Of a DNA stretch of 38,317 nt, positions 15,867 to 24,780 are shown one piece after another (position 1 is the first letter of the stretch; each line of letters starts with the position of its first letter). The notes under the pieces are model-generated. The model saw only the letters and a program-made list of their open reading frames with translations, searched no databases and was not told the origin of the DNA. Source of the DNA: Clostridia bacterium (GTDB lineage: Bacteria; Bacillota; Clostridia; Oscillospirales; Acutalibacteraceae); assembly GCA_017631795.1 (NCBI GenBank), contig JAGBSO010000024.1:1-38317 (forward strand), given 5' to 3'. The position numbers and the translations under genes were made by a program.

Positions 15867-17000
15867 TTACAGCAGGGCAATTGCTGAAACAATTGTCTGA
15901 TACACAACACCAATGAATGCAACAATCATTGTGGGTGTAAGCAGAAATGCCTGAAAAAGTGATCCTTCTGAAACTCTTGCGGAAAAGGTCGGCACAAAGC
16001 CGTAGAATCCGCTGCCGATATTTACAAGAGGTGATCTGTAAAGATTTTTCGGGCTGAATTTTTTAAGGTAAACAATTCCCAGTATGATTCCGATTACAAT
16101 CAACCCGTAGAATGCAATATTGCATATTGCATAAGCGATGGATTCCATGCCGTAAAAATCATCTATGATTGTGACAGTTACGGTGAATGCGTTATTGAGG
16201 AAGTGTATGATAACTCCTGTCCAGATGGATTCTGTAACAAGTGTTGCATATCCGATGACAATGCCTGAGACGAATGCAAAGGGGATCTGCATCAGATTGC
16301 AGTGCATAAGTCCGAAAATCAAGGCAGAGCATATGACTGCAAACATATCTCCGTAGCGTCTGAGAGTCTGCATGATGATGCCTCTGAGCGCCAATTCTTC
16401 GATAAGTGCCGGTACGACTGCCGTGCTGATGAAAAAGAAGATGATTCCCACCGGATTGTACGGTGTTTCGGGCATTTCGGGAAGTTGCAGCTCAAAACCG
16501 AAAATTACAGATACATAAGTATCGATGAATGATGTGAGAATGTTTCCCAGAAGACAAAGTCCGAATCCTGCAATAATGATAATCGGAAGATGTTTCGCAT
16601 TTTTCGGTTTACCCGTGGGGATTTCTTTAAGAAAACCTTTTTTCTTTGCAAAATGTCCGACAAGGAAAAACGGAGGACCCACAATGAACACTGAATACAG
16701 AATGTCAAAACCGTACTGGAATTCGGCTGAGTTCCATTTGTCTGCAAACAGATTGTAATCAACAGCCGGGGAATTCTGCATCCACATTAAAATTAATTGG
16801 ATTGCACCCACAAAAACAGATGAAATTAAAATATACAGCAGTATTGCCACAGCTGAAAAAGTGCTGAGTTTTTTTATGGTGGCTTTTTCCTTCAGCCATA
16901 TTTCAGGCGGAACAAAATGCGGCATTCTCGGTCTGTTTACAGGCGGATAATAATTATTGTTTTCAGGTGGCTGAAAATTGTCGCCGTCGGAGAAATTCAC
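15867..17000 (-). CDS. CPBP-family intramembrane metalloprotease
   Basis: The 377-residue polytopic membrane protein belongs to the CPBP (CAAX protease and bacteriocin-processing) family. The active-site motifs are in order: EELALRG (201-207, the EExxxR box), FGLMHCN (229-235, His 232) and HFLNN (266-270). An N-terminal Pro/Asn-rich cytoplasmic tail of about 40 residues precedes about eight helices. The start is GTG at 17000, with AAGGAG (reading toward the gene) about seven bases before it, lying inside the 12-base gap after the upstream gene. It is the last gene of the minus-strand operon. Substrates are unknown; family members act in peptide maturation, immunity or signalling. Confidence 0.85.
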   Translation of the reverse strand: MNFSDGDNFQPPENNNYYPPVNRPRMPHFVPPEIWLKEKATIKKLSTFSAVAILLYILISSVFVGAIQLILMWMQNSPAVDYNLFADKWNSAEFQYGFDILYSVFIVGPPFFLVGHFAKKKGFLKEIPTGKPKNAKHLPIIIIAGFGLCLLGNILTSFIDTYVSVIFGFELQLPEMPETPYNPVGIIFFFISTAVVPALIEELALRGIIMQTLRRYGDMFAVICSALIFGLMHCNLMQIPFAFVSGIVIGYATLVTESIWTGVIIHFLNNAFTVTVTIIDDFYGMESIAYAICNIAFYGLIVIGIILGIVYLKKFSPKNLYRSPLVNIGSGFYGFVPTFSARVSEGSLFQAFLLTPTMIVAFIGVVYQTIVSAIALL

Positions 17001-17012
17001 CTGATCACTCCT

Positions 17013-17879
17013 TTATATCTGAGCAAGAATTGCATGAAGTGCATTTGCAGCTGCCGCAAATGCCTCTTCATTTGTCTTGTATGTGTAAATTTCTTTGATC
17101 TGGTCTGCTGTGCCGCCTTCTTTTTCAAGCGAAGCAAGGCCGTCAAAAACCTTAAGATGCGGTTCAAGTGTCAGGAATCTCTTTCCGTCTTTGAGCTTGA
17201 AACGTGAAAGAAGATCTTTTAAGCAACCGTCACCTGTGCCGGGAGGTACAACAAAACCGTCTGAAAAACGTGCATCCTTGATGTGCATATATTCTGTGTA
17301 GGGTGCGAGTTTATCGTAAGCTTTGAGAATATCAACACCGCACTGAATGAAGTTTGCGGGGTCAAAAACACCCTTGATTTTGCCCTCAAAAGTTCTGAGA
17401 ATATCAAGGCAGCGGTCATCGTTGTCGCCGTAAATGCCTTTTTCATTCTCATGGCAGCACCAGATGTTGCTTCTGAGTGAATAGTCGCAGAATTTTTCAA
17501 GTCTTTCCATGACTTCATCACGGTAGGGAGAATAATCTGTTTCACCGTCAGGCATGAAAAAGCTGAACATTCTGATGTTTTCTGTGCCGAGAATACATGC
17601 GAGTTCAACATTCTTTTTGAACAGGTCAAAATGAGGCTCAAAATCATCTGTGATTTCGATTTTTCCGAAAGGTGAACCCAGAGCGGATACACCGATTCCG
17701 TTATCGTCAAGGATTTTTCTGAGCTCTTTTGCTTCTTCAACAGAGTATGTTGAGAAGTTGACACCGTTGATGCCTCTGGGCTCAATATGTGTCAGACCGT
17801 TGGCTTTAAGCGCCTTGATCTGTTCTTCTATTGTTTTACCGCCTTCATCTGCGAAGGCTGAAAGTATAAATTCTGCCAT
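17013..17879 (-). CDS. Sugar phosphate isomerase/epimerase-like TIM barrel
   Basis: This 288-residue protein belongs to the xylose-isomerase-like TIM-barrel (AP_endonuc_2) family. Likely metal ligands at barrel strand ends are E144 (CHENEKG), D173 (VFDPANF), H199 (YMHIKD) and E239 (LTLEPH), so it is expected to be active. Family members epimerise or isomerise sugars and polyols; the substrate cannot be read from sequence. It starts six bases after the glgA stop, with AAGGATAA upstream of the ATG. A second, distantly related member (23528-24379) heads the same operon. Confidence 0.85.
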   Translation of the reverse strand: MAEFILSAFADEGGKTIEEQIKALKANGLTHIEPRGINGVNFSTYSVEEAKELRKILDDNGIGVSALGSPFGKIEITDDFEPHFDLFKKNVELACILGTENIRMFSFFMPDGETDYSPYRDEVMERLEKFCDYSLRSNIWCCHENEKGIYGDNDDRCLDILRTFEGKIKGVFDPANFIQCGVDILKAYDKLAPYTEYMHIKDARFSDGFVVPPGTGDGCLKDLLSRFKLKDGKRFLTLEPHLKVFDGLASLEKEGGTADQIKEIYTYKTNEEAFAAAANALHAILAQI

Positions 17880-17885
17880 AATGAA

Positions 17886-19310
17886 TTATCCTTTGAGAAT
17901 TTCTTTATACATTTTGATGTATTCGCCTGCTGAACGACCCCAGCTGTAGTCGCATTCCATAGCACGCTTGACAAGAATCTGCCAGCCTTCTTTATCTTTG
18001 AAGCCTTCAACAGCTCTTCTCATTGCGTGAAGCATGTCGTGTGCGTTGTATGATGCGAATGTGAAACCGTTGCCTTTTCCGTCACCTGAGTCGAAGATGG
18101 AGTCACGAAGACCGCCTGTTTCTCTGATGATGGGTATTGAACCGTATCTGAGAGCGATCATCTGTGAAAGACCGCAGGGTTCACTCTTTGAAGGCATAAG
18201 GAATATGTCTGAACCTGCATAGATTTTCTGAGCAAGATCAGCAAAGAAACCGAGCTTGAGACCTACTCTGTCGGGATATTTTGCAGCAAGTTCCGAGAAG
18301 AAGCTTTCATACTGCCATTCACCTGAACCGAGAACAACAATCTGTGCGTCTGATGTGCAGATGAATTCTTCGATAACAGCCTTTACAAGGTCAAATCCCT
18401 TGTGACCTACCATTCTTGAAACCATTGCAACAATGGGAGCATCGGGGTTTACGGGAAGATCAAAATATTTCTGAAGTTCAGCCTTGTTCTTTGCCTTTGC
18501 TGAGAAATCGTCTGAATTGTAGTTGAACCAGATATCCTTGTCAGTTTCGGGATTGTACATATCGTAGCCGATACCGTTGAGAATACCCTGCAATTTCCAT
18601 GCTCTCTGGTTGAGAATGGGATCAAGACCGTGTGAGAACCAGGGATCAAGAATTTCGTTTGCGTAAGAGGGGCTTACAGTTGTAATTTTGTTTGCAGTTT
18701 CAATAGCACCCTTCATGAAGTTTACGCAGCCTTCATATTCAAGAATGTGAGCATCGCTTTCGGGAAGACCGACAACTTCTGTGTTAAGATCAATTCCGTA
18801 CTGACCCTGATACTGAATGTTGTGGATTGTGAAAACAGTCTTGATGTTTTCGTAGCCTTCTCTCTGTGCGTACATTGTGCTGTAATATGCGGGAACAAGC
18901 GCTGACTGCCAGTCATGGCAATGGATGATGTCGGGTTTGAAATCAATTACGGGAATGATTTCAAGAATTGCTCTTGAGAAGAAAGCGAATCTTTCTGCAT
19001 CATCGTAATGACCGTAAATTGTGTCACGCTTGAAATAGTATTCGTTGTCAAGGAAATAGTATATAACGCCGTCCTTGCGAAGCTCAAAAATACCGCAGTA
19101 CTGTCTTCTCCATGCAACGGGAACAACGATGTTTGTAAGGTACTTCATCTGGTCCTTGTATTCCTGTTTGATTCCTGAGTAAAGAGGTGCAACAACACGG
19201 CAACCTACCATTCTCTTACGAAGAGCCTGAGGAAGTGAACCTGCAACGTCACCAAGTCCTCCGCTTGCAATAAAGGGTTTTACTTCGCTGACTGTGAACA
19301 AAACTTTCAT
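17886..19310 (-). CDS. glgA: Glycogen synthase (ADP-glucose type)
   Basis: GlgA transfers glucose from ADP-glucose to the growing alpha-1,4-glucan. The 474-residue GT5 protein has the N-terminal ADP-glucose loop SGGLGDVAGSLP (16-27), HCHDWQSALVPAY, and the C-terminal SKSEPCGLSQMIALRYG segment with the catalytic Glu. The ATG at 19310 is preferred to an upstream TTG at 19328 because AAAGGAG sits between them and family members begin MKVLF.VSE. The start is just past the parA stop, so parA and glgA are co-transcribed. The other glycogen genes (glgB, glgC, glgD) are on the opposite strand from 24781. Confidence 0.96.
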   Translation of the reverse strand: MKVLFTVSEVKPFIASGGLGDVAGSLPQALRKRMVGCRVVAPLYSGIKQEYKDQMKYLTNIVVPVAWRRQYCGIFELRKDGVIYYFLDNEYYFKRDTIYGHYDDAERFAFFSRAILEIIPVIDFKPDIIHCHDWQSALVPAYYSTMYAQREGYENIKTVFTIHNIQYQGQYGIDLNTEVVGLPESDAHILEYEGCVNFMKGAIETANKITTVSPSYANEILDPWFSHGLDPILNQRAWKLQGILNGIGYDMYNPETDKDIWFNYNSDDFSAKAKNKAELQKYFDLPVNPDAPIVAMVSRMVGHKGFDLVKAVIEEFICTSDAQIVVLGSGEWQYESFFSELAAKYPDRVGLKLGFFADLAQKIYAGSDIFLMPSKSEPCGLSQMIALRYGSIPIIRETGGLRDSIFDSGDGKGNGFTFASYNAHDMLHAMRRAVEGFKDKEGWQILVKRAMECDYSWGRSAGEYIKMYKEILKG

Positions 19311-19324
19311 GTTTGTTTCTCCTT

Positions 19325-20089
19325 TCAATTCTGCTGTGACAGAAATTCATCACAAAGCGTTGTATATGCAACTGATCCTTTTGAATTTTTGTCAAAATAC
19401 ATTATAGGCTGACCGAAACTGGGAGCTTCTGAAAGCCTTACGTTTCTGGGTATGGTTGTGGAGTAAACTTTCTTCGGGAAGAAGCGCTTAACTTCGTTTA
19501 CAACCTGCTGAGTGAGGTTGAGTCTGCCGTCATACATTGTCAGCAGAACACCTTCGATGTCAAGATAGGGGTTATACATTCTCTTGATCTTTCTTGCTGT
19601 TGCCATAAGCTGTGAAAGTCCTTCAAGGGCATAGTATTCACACTGAATGGGAACAAGGAAAGTGTCTGATGCTGTCAGGGCATTGAGAGTGATAAGACCC
19701 AGTGACGGCGGACAGTCAAGGAATATGTAATCGTACTTATCCCATATCTCTGCGAGAGCATTTTTGAGAATACTCTCTCTGTTTTTCATATCTATGATTT
19801 CAAGTTCTGCGCCTGCAAGATTCATGTTTGCGGGAATTACATCAACACCTTCGAATTCTGTTGTGATGATAGCTTCGCTTGCCTTTATCTCGCCTGTAAG
19901 AACTTCATATGACGAATTTTTTATTTCTCTTTTGTTTATACCGAAACCGCTTGTGGCATTACCCTGAGGGTCAATGTCAACAAGCAGGACTTTTTTGTTT
20001 TTAAGTCCCACCGCAGCGGTAAGGTTGACGGCTGTTGTGGTTTTACCCACACCGCCTTTCTGATTAAGTATTGAAACGGTTTTTGCCAT
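19325..20089 (-). CDS. parA: Chromosome-partitioning ATPase ParA (Soj)
   Basis: This 254-residue ParA/Soj ATPase works with ParB to segregate the chromosome origin and, in Bacillus, to tune replication initiation. The deviant Walker A KGGVGKTT (11-18) includes the signature lysine. FLDCPPSLGLITLNAL is the switch II/Walker B region. It lacks an N-terminal DNA-binding extension, as expected for chromosomal Soj. The usual neighbour parB is absent here; a parB lies 9 kb away on the other strand (29136-29996). AAGGAT precedes the ATG. It sits between ktrA and glgA in one operon. Confidence 0.93.
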   Translation of the reverse strand: MAKTVSILNQKGGVGKTTTAVNLTAAVGLKNKKVLLVDIDPQGNATSGFGINKREIKNSSYEVLTGEIKASEAIITTEFEGVDVIPANMNLAGAELEIIDMKNRESILKNALAEIWDKYDYIFLDCPPSLGLITLNALTASDTFLVPIQCEYYALEGLSQLMATARKIKRMYNPYLDIEGVLLTMYDGRLNLTQQVVNEVKRFFPKKVYSTTIPRNVRLSEAPSFGQPIMYFDKNSKGSVAYTTLCDEFLSQQN

Positions 20090-20101
20090 AACAACAATCC
20101 T

Positions 20102-20749
20102 TTATTTTATAAATCGTTTTATATTTTCGTGGTCACTCAGGACTATAATTCTTTCGCCGTCTGCGAAAGTATGAGTCGGAAGAGGCTGAGCATCAAGATT
20201 TCCGTCTGTATCTCTGACGGCAAGGATATTCATGTGATATCTGCCGCGGACATCAAGACCGATGATTGTTTTGCCTATCCAGTTTGCAGGGACATGAATT
20301 TCATAAACAGCAACGTCCTTCGAAATTTCAAAATAGTCCACAAGATGATTTGAACTGAATTTTACTGCGGTTTTAAGCGCCATATCCTTTTCGGGATAGA
20401 TGACTTCGTCTGCACCGTTTTTCAGCAGGAATTTTGCATGGATATCTCTGCCTGCTTTGCTTACAACATATTTTGCACCGAGAGTTTTTAAAAGGTCTGT
20501 TATTTCAAGGCTTGACTGGAAACTTTCGCCCGTACAGACAAAGCAGATGTCAAAATTATTCACACCCAATGACCTGAGAACATCTTCTCTCATGCAGTCA
20601 CCGACCTGAGCATAGGCAACGGTATTCATTACTTCCTGAACAGCTTCTTCGTGACGGTCAATGACCATAACTTCGTCGCCGAGTTCGGTGAATTTTTCTG
20701 CAAGATGTTTTCCGAATCTGCCGAGACCGATAATAAGTATATTTTTCAT
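20102..20749 (-). CDS. ktrA: Potassium uptake regulatory subunit KtrA (TrkA family)
   Basis: The 215-residue cytosolic RCK protein gates the KtrB channel. The nucleotide-binding Rossmann motif GLGRFG (8-13) with an acidic residue ending strand two (VIDRHEE) forms RCK_N (about 1-120). A TrkA_C domain (about 140-215) follows. In the family, ATP or NADH binding opens the channel, and c-di-AMP binding to the TrkA_C part often closes it. AGAGGT precedes the ATG at 20749. The gap to ktrB is 12 bases. Confidence 0.93.
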   Translation of the reverse strand: MKNILIIGLGRFGKHLAEKFTELGDEVMVIDRHEEAVQEVMNTVAYAQVGDCMREDVLRSLGVNNFDICFVCTGESFQSSLEITDLLKTLGAKYVVSKAGRDIHAKFLLKNGADEVIYPEKDMALKTAVKFSSNHLVDYFEISKDVAVYEIHVPANWIGKTIIGLDVRGRYHMNILAVRDTDGNLDAQPLPTHTFADGERIIVLSDHENIKRFIK

Positions 20750-20761
20750 ATTGAGTTACCT

Positions 20762-22120
20762 CTAACCGATGATGATTTTTTCACTGGGCATCTGGATATG
20801 CGACGGTGATTTGACTTCAGTAAAAATCATTGCGAATGACATGCTGCCGACTCGTCCGCAGTACATCAGAAGTGTGAGCAGTATCTGCCCGAAAAGATTG
20901 CATTCGCCTGTCACTCCCACCGACAGTCCTACCGTGCCGATTGCAGATGACACTTCAAACAGGACTTCGGAAAGTGAAAAGGACGGATTTGTAAGGCTGA
21001 TGAGAATTGAAGAGAAAACTGTGAGCGAAAAGTAAATCATTGTAACAGTCAGTGCTTTTTTTATCACATCATCTTCAAGTCTTCTGCCGAAAATGTTTAC
21101 GTGTTTTGAATTTCTCATGTTTGCCCAGCCTGCAAGAACAAGAACAGCGATTGTTGTTGTCTTCATACCGCCTGCTGTTGACCCCGGTGAACCGCCTATA
21201 AGCATGAAAATGATGTTCACAAGGTATGTCACAGGTGATGATGACGCAAGGTCGAAAGAATTCATACCTGCCGTTCTTGCAGAAACCGATGCAAACAATG
21301 AGTTTGTTATTTTGTCAAAGATATTCATTTCACCGAGAGTTGTGCTGTACTCTGCAATGAATATCAGCAATGCACCCGAAAAAACAAGACAGATGCTTGT
21401 GAAAAGTGCAATTTTTGAATGGAGTTTGTATTTGCGCAGTCTGAATTTATGAACACAGAAATCATTCCATACAATAAAGCCGATACCGCCTGTGAAAATC
21501 AGAACGGACAGCACAGACAGCACAAACGGGTCGGAAGAAAAATGCGTTACCGAACTGTAAGGCTCAATTGCACCCATCAGATCGAAACCTGCGTTGCAGA
21601 AAGAAGAAACGGAGTGAAAGATGCCGAACCAGAGTGCTTTTCCCACGGGAAAATATTTAAGAAAACGCAGAAAAAGAAGGATTGCACCTGCACCTTCAAA
21701 AAGCAGAGTTCCGAATATGGCTTTTTTTGCCAGTGCAATCAGACCGCCCATCTGCAAGGCATTTGTGCTTTCTTTGAGCAGACCTCGTTCTCTTACGCCG
21801 ATTTTTCTGCCGATAAGAACGGATATGAACATGATTATTGTCATGTATCCGAGACCGCCCACCTGTATCAGGAAAAGCAGCACAGCCTGACCGAAGCCTG
21901 ACCACTGCGTGAATGTGTCAAACACAATAAGTCCCGTAACACAGGATGCGGATGTTGCCGTTGTGAGCGCATCGGGAAATAATGTCCATTCTCCGCTGTT
22001 TGCAGAAACAGGAAGCATCAGAAGAAACGTTCCTATCATAAGAAGCAGAAAATATCCGCCTGCAACGATTTTTGTATATGATAATTTGTATAGAATTTTT
22101 TTCAGTTTATTGTCGTTCAT
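20762..22120 (-). CDS. ktrB: Potassium transporter KtrB (TrkH family)
   Basis: The membrane subunit of a Ktr-type potassium uptake system. Four pseudo-repeats each carry a selectivity-filter segment: ASCVTGLIVF, SFCNAGFDL, SARTAGMNSF and SAIGTVGLSV. The Gly residue of each filter is present. About 452 residues, as expected for KtrB. The start is uncertain: ATG at 22120 gives a normal N-terminus (MNDNKLKKILYKLSYTK) but has no clear ribosome site, while a TTG at 22147 with GAGTG upstream would overlap argH by 11 bases. Translational coupling to argH could serve either. Confidence 0.93.
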   Translation of the reverse strand: MNDNKLKKILYKLSYTKIVAGGYFLLLMIGTFLLMLPVSANSGEWTLFPDALTTATSASCVTGLIVFDTFTQWSGFGQAVLLFLIQVGGLGYMTIIMFISVLIGRKIGVRERGLLKESTNALQMGGLIALAKKAIFGTLLFEGAGAILLFLRFLKYFPVGKALWFGIFHSVSSFCNAGFDLMGAIEPYSSVTHFSSDPFVLSVLSVLIFTGGIGFIVWNDFCVHKFRLRKYKLHSKIALFTSICLVFSGALLIFIAEYSTTLGEMNIFDKITNSLFASVSARTAGMNSFDLASSSPVTYLVNIIFMLIGGSPGSTAGGMKTTTIAVLVLAGWANMRNSKHVNIFGRRLEDDVIKKALTVTMIYFSLTVFSSILISLTNPSFSLSEVLFEVSSAIGTVGLSVGVTGECNLFGQILLTLLMYCGRVGSMSFAMIFTEVKSPSHIQMPSEKIIIG

Positions 22121-22136
22121 AAATTCAGCGATAATT

Positions 22137-23510
22137 TTAAATGCCAAGAATTGAATTCACTCTTTTTGCTTCTCTTCTGACGTTTTCCGGAGCAGGACCG
22201 CCCTCTGATGTTCTGAAGCTTACGCATCTGTCAAGATTGACTGCTTCATAAACACCGTCGTCGAAAAGTTCGGTGAAATTCTTGTATTCTGCAAGGGGTA
22301 ATTCTTCGAGAGTTGTGTTTTTCTCAATGCAAAGGGCAACAAGACCGCCTGTGATTTTGTAGGCATCACGGAAGGGCATACCCTTTGAAACAAGATAGTC
22401 TGCACAGTCAGTTGCATTGATGAATCCGCCTGCTGCAGCCTTTCTCATGTTTTCTTTTCTTACTGTCATTGTTTCAATCATGGGAATGAAAGCTGTAAGA
22501 CATGCTTTTACAGTGTCAACCGCATCAAAAATACAGTCTTTGTCTTCCTGCATATCCTTGTTATATGCAAGGGGAATGCCTTTCATAACAGTGAGAATAG
22601 TCATGTTGTCACCGAAGACTCTGCCTGACTTACCACGGACAAGCTCTGCAATGTCGGGATTCTTCTTCTGAGGCATGATGCTTGAACCTGTTGAGAATGC
22701 GTCGTCAAGCTCAATGTATCTGAATTCATGTGAACACCAGAGAATGATTTCTTCTGAGAATCTTGAAAGGTGAACGCTGATTATTGAAAGGCAGGATGAA
22801 AGTTCAATGATGAAATCTCTGTCAGAAACGCCGTCAAGTGAGTTGTGGCAGATATCTTCGAAACCGAGAAGTTCAGCAGTTTTGTATCTGTCTGTGGGAT
22901 AGGTTGTACCTGCAAGGGCACAGCAACCCAGAGGTGAACGTGCAGTTCTCTTTTTGCAGTCTGCAAGTCTTTCTCTGTCACGAAGGAACATCTCTGCATA
23001 AGCGAGCATGTAGTGGCCGAATGTTACGGGCTGTGCTCTCTGAAGATGTGTGTAACCTGACATGACAGCGTCTGCATATTTTTCACCCATATCAGCAAGT
23101 ACGGAAATGAGATTGCAGAGAAGTTCGTCAACTGCATCGCATTCCTTGATGAGATTGAGTCTTATGTCAACTGCAACCTGATCATTACGGCTTCTTGCAG
23201 TGTGAAGTCTCTTACCTGCGTCACCGATGCGTTTTGTGAGTTCACCTTCTGTGAAAGTGTGGATATCTTCGCTTGTCATGTCGATTTCAAGAGTGCCGTT
23301 TTCGATGTCTGCAAGAATCTGCCTGAGACCTTCAACGATTTTGTCTGCATCTTCAGCAGTTATGATGCCTGTCATGCCGAGCATTGTTGCATGAGCAATA
23401 CTGCCCTGAATATCTTCACGGTACATTCTCTTGTCTGTGCCGATTGAAGAATTGAAGTCGTTTGTGATTTTATCTGCTTCCTTTGAGAAGCGTCCTGTCC
23501 AGAGTTTCAT
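22137..23510 (-). CDS. argH: Argininosuccinate lyase
   Basis: ArgH splits argininosuccinate into arginine and fumarate, the last step of arginine synthesis. The 457-residue protein has the superfamily signature GSSIMPQKKNPD and the conserved TARSRNDQVA and GYTHLQRAQPVTFGH segments. AAGGA lies eight bases before the ATG at 23510. The upstream isomerase gene ends 17 bases before, so it depends on the promoter at 24416-24444. I see no ARG box there, unlike argG. Its placement among potassium-uptake and partition genes is unusual. Confidence 0.97.
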   Translation of the reverse strand: MKLWTGRFSKEADKITNDFNSSIGTDKRMYREDIQGSIAHATMLGMTGIITAEDADKIVEGLRQILADIENGTLEIDMTSEDIHTFTEGELTKRIGDAGKRLHTARSRNDQVAVDIRLNLIKECDAVDELLCNLISVLADMGEKYADAVMSGYTHLQRAQPVTFGHYMLAYAEMFLRDRERLADCKKRTARSPLGCCALAGTTYPTDRYKTAELLGFEDICHNSLDGVSDRDFIIELSSCLSIISVHLSRFSEEIILWCSHEFRYIELDDAFSTGSSIMPQKKNPDIAELVRGKSGRVFGDNMTILTVMKGIPLAYNKDMQEDKDCIFDAVDTVKACLTAFIPMIETMTVRKENMRKAAAGGFINATDCADYLVSKGMPFRDAYKITGGLVALCIEKNTTLEELPLAEYKNFTELFDDGVYEAVNLDRCVSFRTSEGGPAPENVRREAKRVNSILGI

Positions 23511-23527
23511 AGTGTATCCTTTTAATA

Positions 23528-24379
23528 TTAGTATTTTGCAATAATGTCACGCAGGAATGTTACTGCGTTGCCGATGTCCTTTGCAGGGTCATCGCCGACT
23601 TCTCTTTCAATTGTGAGGAAGCCTTTGAAGCCGATATCTTCGAGAGCCTTGAGGTAGTTGGGGAAGTCAACACTGCCTTCGCCGAGAGGTACTTCGATGA
23701 ATGAATCGTCTTCAACAATGATATCTTTCTTTACGCCGTAAACGATTTCGGGCTCAAGATAGAAGAGCTGTTTGCCGTCTTTTGCGTGTGTGTGAACGAT
23801 ATAGTCTTTGAGATTGTATACAGCCTGAACGGGGTCATCGCCTGTAACCATAACAAGGTTTGCAGGGTCAAGGTTTACACCAACACCCTTTGAACCGAGT
23901 GAATCCAGGAACTTTTTGAGATTTGCAGATGTTTCGGGACCTGTTTCAACTGCGAAGTGAGCATCAATGCTGTCTGCAAACTCAGCAAGCTGGAAGCATG
24001 CATCCTGCATGATTTTGTATCTGTCGTGGTTTACATCTTCGGGAACAACACCGATGTGAGTTGTAACAACATCAGTTTCAAGTTCCTTTGCCATTTCGAT
24101 GATTCTCTTTGACTTTTCGATCTTCCAGGGATTGTTCTCGGGGATTGAGAATCCGCCGCCGCCAAGGTCACCGCAGAGTGCAGAAATAACAAGACCGTTG
24201 CTCTTTACAACATCAAGGAATTCCTTTCTCTTTGCGGGTGTCATGTTGTCGGGATCCATTTCACCTCTTGAAGCATAAACCTGAATGCCGTTTGCGCCAA
24301 CCTGAGCAGCTTTTCTGACAGCTTCTTTAAGGTCGCATCTGAATGAGTCTATAATTACACCGATAGGAAAATTGTACAT
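23528..24379 (-). CDS. Sugar phosphate isomerase/epimerase-like TIM barrel
   Basis: The 283-residue xylose-isomerase-like TIM-barrel protein has predicted metal ligands E145 (FAVETGPE), D171 (NLDPANL), a His of IVHTHAKDG (196 or 198) and E258 (LTIERE). It is closer to typical bacterial sugar epimerases than its operon paralogue at 17013. The first gene of the eight-gene minus-strand operon; CAGGAGAG is seven to eight bases before the ATG, and a consensus promoter lies directly upstream. The substrate is unknown. Confidence 0.87.
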   Translation of the reverse strand: MYNFPIGVIIDSFRCDLKEAVRKAAQVGANGIQVYASRGEMDPDNMTPAKRKEFLDVVKSNGLVISALCGDLGGGGFSIPENNPWKIEKSKRIIEMAKELETDVVTTHIGVVPEDVNHDRYKIMQDACFQLAEFADSIDAHFAVETGPETSANLKKFLDSLGSKGVGVNLDPANLVMVTGDDPVQAVYNLKDYIVHTHAKDGKQLFYLEPEIVYGVKKDIIVEDDSFIEVPLGEGSVDFPNYLKALEDIGFKGFLTIEREVGDDPAKDIGNAVTFLRDIIAKY

Positions 24380-24415
24380 AAAAATCTCTCCTGATTATAT
24401 ATTTTATCATATTAA

Positions 24416-24444
24416 AGTATATACCTAAATAAAAATAAAGTCAA
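24416..24444 (-). promoter_or_regulatory. Sigma-A promoter of the eight-gene minus-strand operon
   Basis: Read on the minus strand, TTGACT (24444-24439), a 17-bp spacer and TATACT (24421-24416) lie 37 bp before the first start codon. An 18-bp imperfect palindrome with TGAT/ATCA ends (24392-24409) lies between promoter and start and could be an operator; this is tentative. Confidence 0.8.
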
Positions 24445-24449
24445 CAAAT

Positions 24450-24647
24450 AAACAATAATTTAGTGGAATGTTTGAAGAAATTGAAATCGAGCCTGCAGGG
24501 GCGATGTCCTCATCGCCCGGCACGAATGCGCATTTTCCGTAGGAAAATTTAACGGCATAGCCGTTATTGTTCGCTTTGCTCACAATCGGGCGGTGAGGAC
24601 ACCGCCCCTACAAGATGCCATTTAATTTATTCGATAAATTATTGTTT
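24450..24647. repeat. Multi-hairpin intergenic repeat between divergent operons
   Basis: The element is bounded by a perfect 13-bp inverted repeat (AAACAATAATTTA at 24450-24462, its complement at 24635-24647). Inside are at least four hairpins: GGGCGATG-TCCT-CATCGCCC (24499-24518), ATTTTCC-GTA-GGAAAAT (24532-24548), AACGGC-ATA-GCCGTT (24551-24565) and GGGCGGTG-AGGA-CACCGCCC (24588-24607). The two GC-rich hairpins are also complementary to each other. No open frame of note. Related pieces lie at 31340-31397 and at both window edges. The rest of the 400-base gap is promoter and AT-rich spacer. Confidence 0.8.
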
Positions 24648-24713
24648 GTGCAAATTCTACAAATTATGTCAAAAAATATTAGCACCCTTTTTTCAATATA
24701 GTCAAAAAATCAC

Positions 24714-24742
24714 TTGAAAAATCGGGATTGATTTGTTAGAAT
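24714..24742 (+). promoter_or_regulatory. Sigma-A promoter of glgBCD
   Basis: TTGAAA (24714-24719), a 17-bp spacer and TAGAAT (24737-24742) lie 38 bp before the glgB ATG. The open frame extends upstream into the -10 box, which rules out the earlier start. Confidence 0.78.
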
Positions 24743-24780
24743 ATATTATATATAACTGTAATCAGCGGAGGTGGGCTGTT

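Noticed and set aside
24450..24647. CRISPR-like interpretation of the repeated hairpins
   Set aside because: The hairpins are inverted and different from each other, with no regular spacers; it is a single palindromic element.
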